Of a DNA stretch of 64,000 nt, positions 61,905 through 64,000 are shown piece by piece. The position numbers were made by a program, and so were the translations under genes. Source of the DNA: Dryomyza anilis (lineage: Eukaryota > Arthropoda > Insecta > Diptera > Dryomyzidae); the NCBI GenBank assembly GCA_951804985.1, contig OX638131.1, positions 62,071,500-62,135,499 of the forward strand, given 5' to 3'. Positions within the stretch are counted from its first letter, which is position 1, and each line of letters starts with the position of its first letter. A model generated the notes under the pieces. The model saw only the letters and a list, made by a program, of their open reading frames with translations, did not search any database and was not told the DNA's origin.

Positions 61905-62729
61905 AATTTTTTTTTTGTTCCAATAAAATTGTAATGTAGACGATGAATAAATTTAATTCATTTATTTAATTTATTTAATCCATTTATATATAATGGATAT
62001 CTCTTTAAAATGAGATAAAAAGTGAATTCCATTAGTATAAATATACTCAATTAAATTTTTAAAGAGAGTAAATAAAATAAATCTCAAGACAAAAAACTCT
62101 ATAAAAATAAATAGTTCTAACATACTCAATCTTTTAAACTTATAGTATAGAAAATGATTTAAAAAATGATCCCAATGGAACCTTATGACTCCATTCATTC
62201 ATATAACCAAATTAAACGACCATGACTTTGTAGAATAAAAACCAGTACAATGACCCGTATAGTAAAATTGGCCTTGAATTAAATATATGCCAATGCATTA
62301 ATACAGAAGTGCCTTAACCTATTTACAACAAAAAAATTATCCACCAAATAAAAAATAAGCATCTAATAATAACATTCATTCATATATCGAAGTTTTAAAT
62401 TACAATCATCATTCCTCAACAAAGTTTCAAATTAAACCCTTTGCTCATTAACTCTCTTGATGATCATGCAAAATAAAACAAACAAGTATAACTATAGTAT
62501 ACATTATAACTACGTTAACTTAAATTTAATTTCAACTATAATATTTTACAACAACAACATTAATACGTTTGTAAATATTCTCATTCACAAAAAATACTTA
62601 CTCCGATATAATTATCCCAACAACAACATTTACTCTTTACGGCTGCATGCCTTCATAACATGCATATAATATATATGTATGTATGTATCAACATTAACAA
62701 ATTATGTTAAATAGTCATCCCACTGGCTC
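61905..62729. other. No gene seen
   Basis: Very AT-rich; frames of 75 (minus) and 70 (plus) codons without features. Confidence 0.4.
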
Positions 62730-62733
62730 CATG

Positions 62734-63172
62734 TGTTGTATGTTAACGTCCTTCTACTAGGACTTTAACTTCCTTGATCCTTTTTATACTTACTGAGTCC
62801 TTTTTACTTTCTTTATATTATTAAAAACAACCGGGTCTTTTTTACTTTAAAACACTTTATTTCGCTTTAAAAGTCGGTTACACTTATACTTAACATTTAT
62901 TTGTAGACACTTCAGCTTATCGGAAACAATTGGTTCTTAGTCTATACTTAACTTCTATATAACACCTCGTATTCTTATAATTTCACAATAAATTGAGTAA
63001 TTTCATCATGCTAAAATAACTTAGTCAGCGTATTTATAATTTCACAATAAATTGAGTACTTTCATCATTCTAGTTATGTTGTGGATCATAAGCTCGCTGT
63101 AATTTCCTCGATTATGATACACAACAGTGGATCATATGTAAGCTGTGAACTCTACGATTATGATACACAACA
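62734..63172 (-). mobile_element. 439-bp solo LTR with CATG target duplication
   Basis: Read on the minus strand it starts TGTTGTGTATCATAATCG and ends CATACAACA; the ends are TGTTGT...ACAACA. CATG flanks both sides (62730-62733 and 63173-63176). It holds an AATAAA-type signal and two internal direct repeats (about 52 bp at 63080-63172; about 40 bp at 62972-63072). No internal retroelement region. Confidence 0.85.
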
Positions 63173-63176
63173 CATG

Positions 63177-64000
63177 CCATTATAATATATATAGTATACA
63201 TCCCAAGTAACCACTTTGTGGCAACTTAAGTGGTAGCCACACAGTTGCCATTAAAGTGTTTATTCTAAATCATGCGAAATATACTTAATTGCCACCCAAT
63301 TGCCAGTCAAAAAGCGCCGGGGCGAGGCTTAATTCCCACAAATTTTGTCCATTAAAGTTTCGATTAACTTATTTGGAACTTGAATTGTAATTTTAACTTG
63401 AACTGTAATTTATGTGTAGATAAAAAATAAAAATAATAAAGATCCTACGCAGTGCCATTAACGTTAATGTTTGTCCTGTAATAAAAAATATGCATGGCAT
63501 AATAATATAAGTCTTTACGAATAGAGTTTTCGGCAAACTACAACTCTAATTTAACAAACAGTTCAAGTTTTCGGGTTAAAGCTTATATTCTACCCCCTCT
63601 AATTTTTACGGGCACACAAAAAAATGCAATTTGTGAAAATTTATTAAAATTGTGATTTTCTTTATTTTTTAAATTATGCTTTTGCGGGTGTATATTTTTG
63701 CAACACAACTTTCCATAAACATATGTAGTGGATGTTATTATATGTCGTGTATAATAATATACATTTAATAAATTTTAAAGTTAATTAGCTACATTATATA
63801 TAAACATGTTCCTATTAGGTTCTTCATTCTACACTTGCCGCATATATGGAACATAATACATTTTTTAATTTGCCACTAATTTACTACTTCATAACAACAA
63901 AGTTAGCTCCGCCCATTATCGTATATGTTCCATTATCGGAATGCATGACTTATATATCACAGCATTGTGACATATTTTTTGCATTGTCCCACACATGTTT
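63177..64000. other. No gene seen
   Basis: AT-rich DNA without a credible frame or recognised repeat to the window end. Confidence 0.5.

Overview
The window looks like nuclear DNA of a cyclorrhaphan fly. It is very AT-rich, has long (TA)n tracts, short GT-AG introns of about 55 bp beside introns swollen by transposons, and a wide mix of insect-type mobile elements. A tephritid-like fly is a guess; the sequence does not settle species.

The one clear host gene is the 3' part of Utx (KDM6A-type H3K27 demethylase) on the + strand. Ten exons between 26644 and 51060 join in frame for 1027 codons plus stop: two TPR exons, a linker, a Gln-rich low-complexity exon, an acidic/Pro-rich exon, a short basic exon, the JmjC domain with its HxE...H iron ligands, and a C-terminal four-cysteine zinc module. 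The 5' exons (start codon, first TPRs) must lie upstream of base 1 or were not recognised. Introns 2, 3 and 6 are packed with transposons.

Layout. 1-9.85 kb: a huge inverted repeat; two Jockey-superfamily LINEs face each other across a near-perfect palindrome whose centre is a (TA)n tract near 5219. 10-22 kb: foldback and dispersed repeats, two tRNA-like pieces (the second is at 54.4 kb), and a 1.83-kb tandem duplication carrying a LINE endonuclease fragment next to a LINE ORF1 pseudogene. 22-26.3 kb: an internally deleted Ty3/gypsy-type LTR element hit by a DNA transposon with a TTA target duplication. 26.6-51.1 kb: Utx, with a 3.96-kb tandem duplication containing an RTE-like LINE in intron 2, a 1.56-kb element with perfect 41-bp terminal repeats in intron 3, and a Tc1-like element in intron 6. 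51.5-54.0 kb: a TIR element carrying what look like captured host gene pieces, one with a retained small intron. 54.9-59.1 kb: tandem repeats, ending in a 1.7-kb array of one heptanucleotide. 59.1-61.9 kb: a decayed Polinton/Maverick (adintovirus-like) remnant with a capsid block, a protease and an antisense Cys-rich ORF. 62.7-63.2 kb: a 439-bp solo LTR with a CATG target duplication.

The most interesting items are the palindrome with arms that become less alike outward, the gene-carrying TIR element just downstream of Utx, and the Polinton remnant with its unassigned antisense ORF. No alignment was run; identities are by eye.
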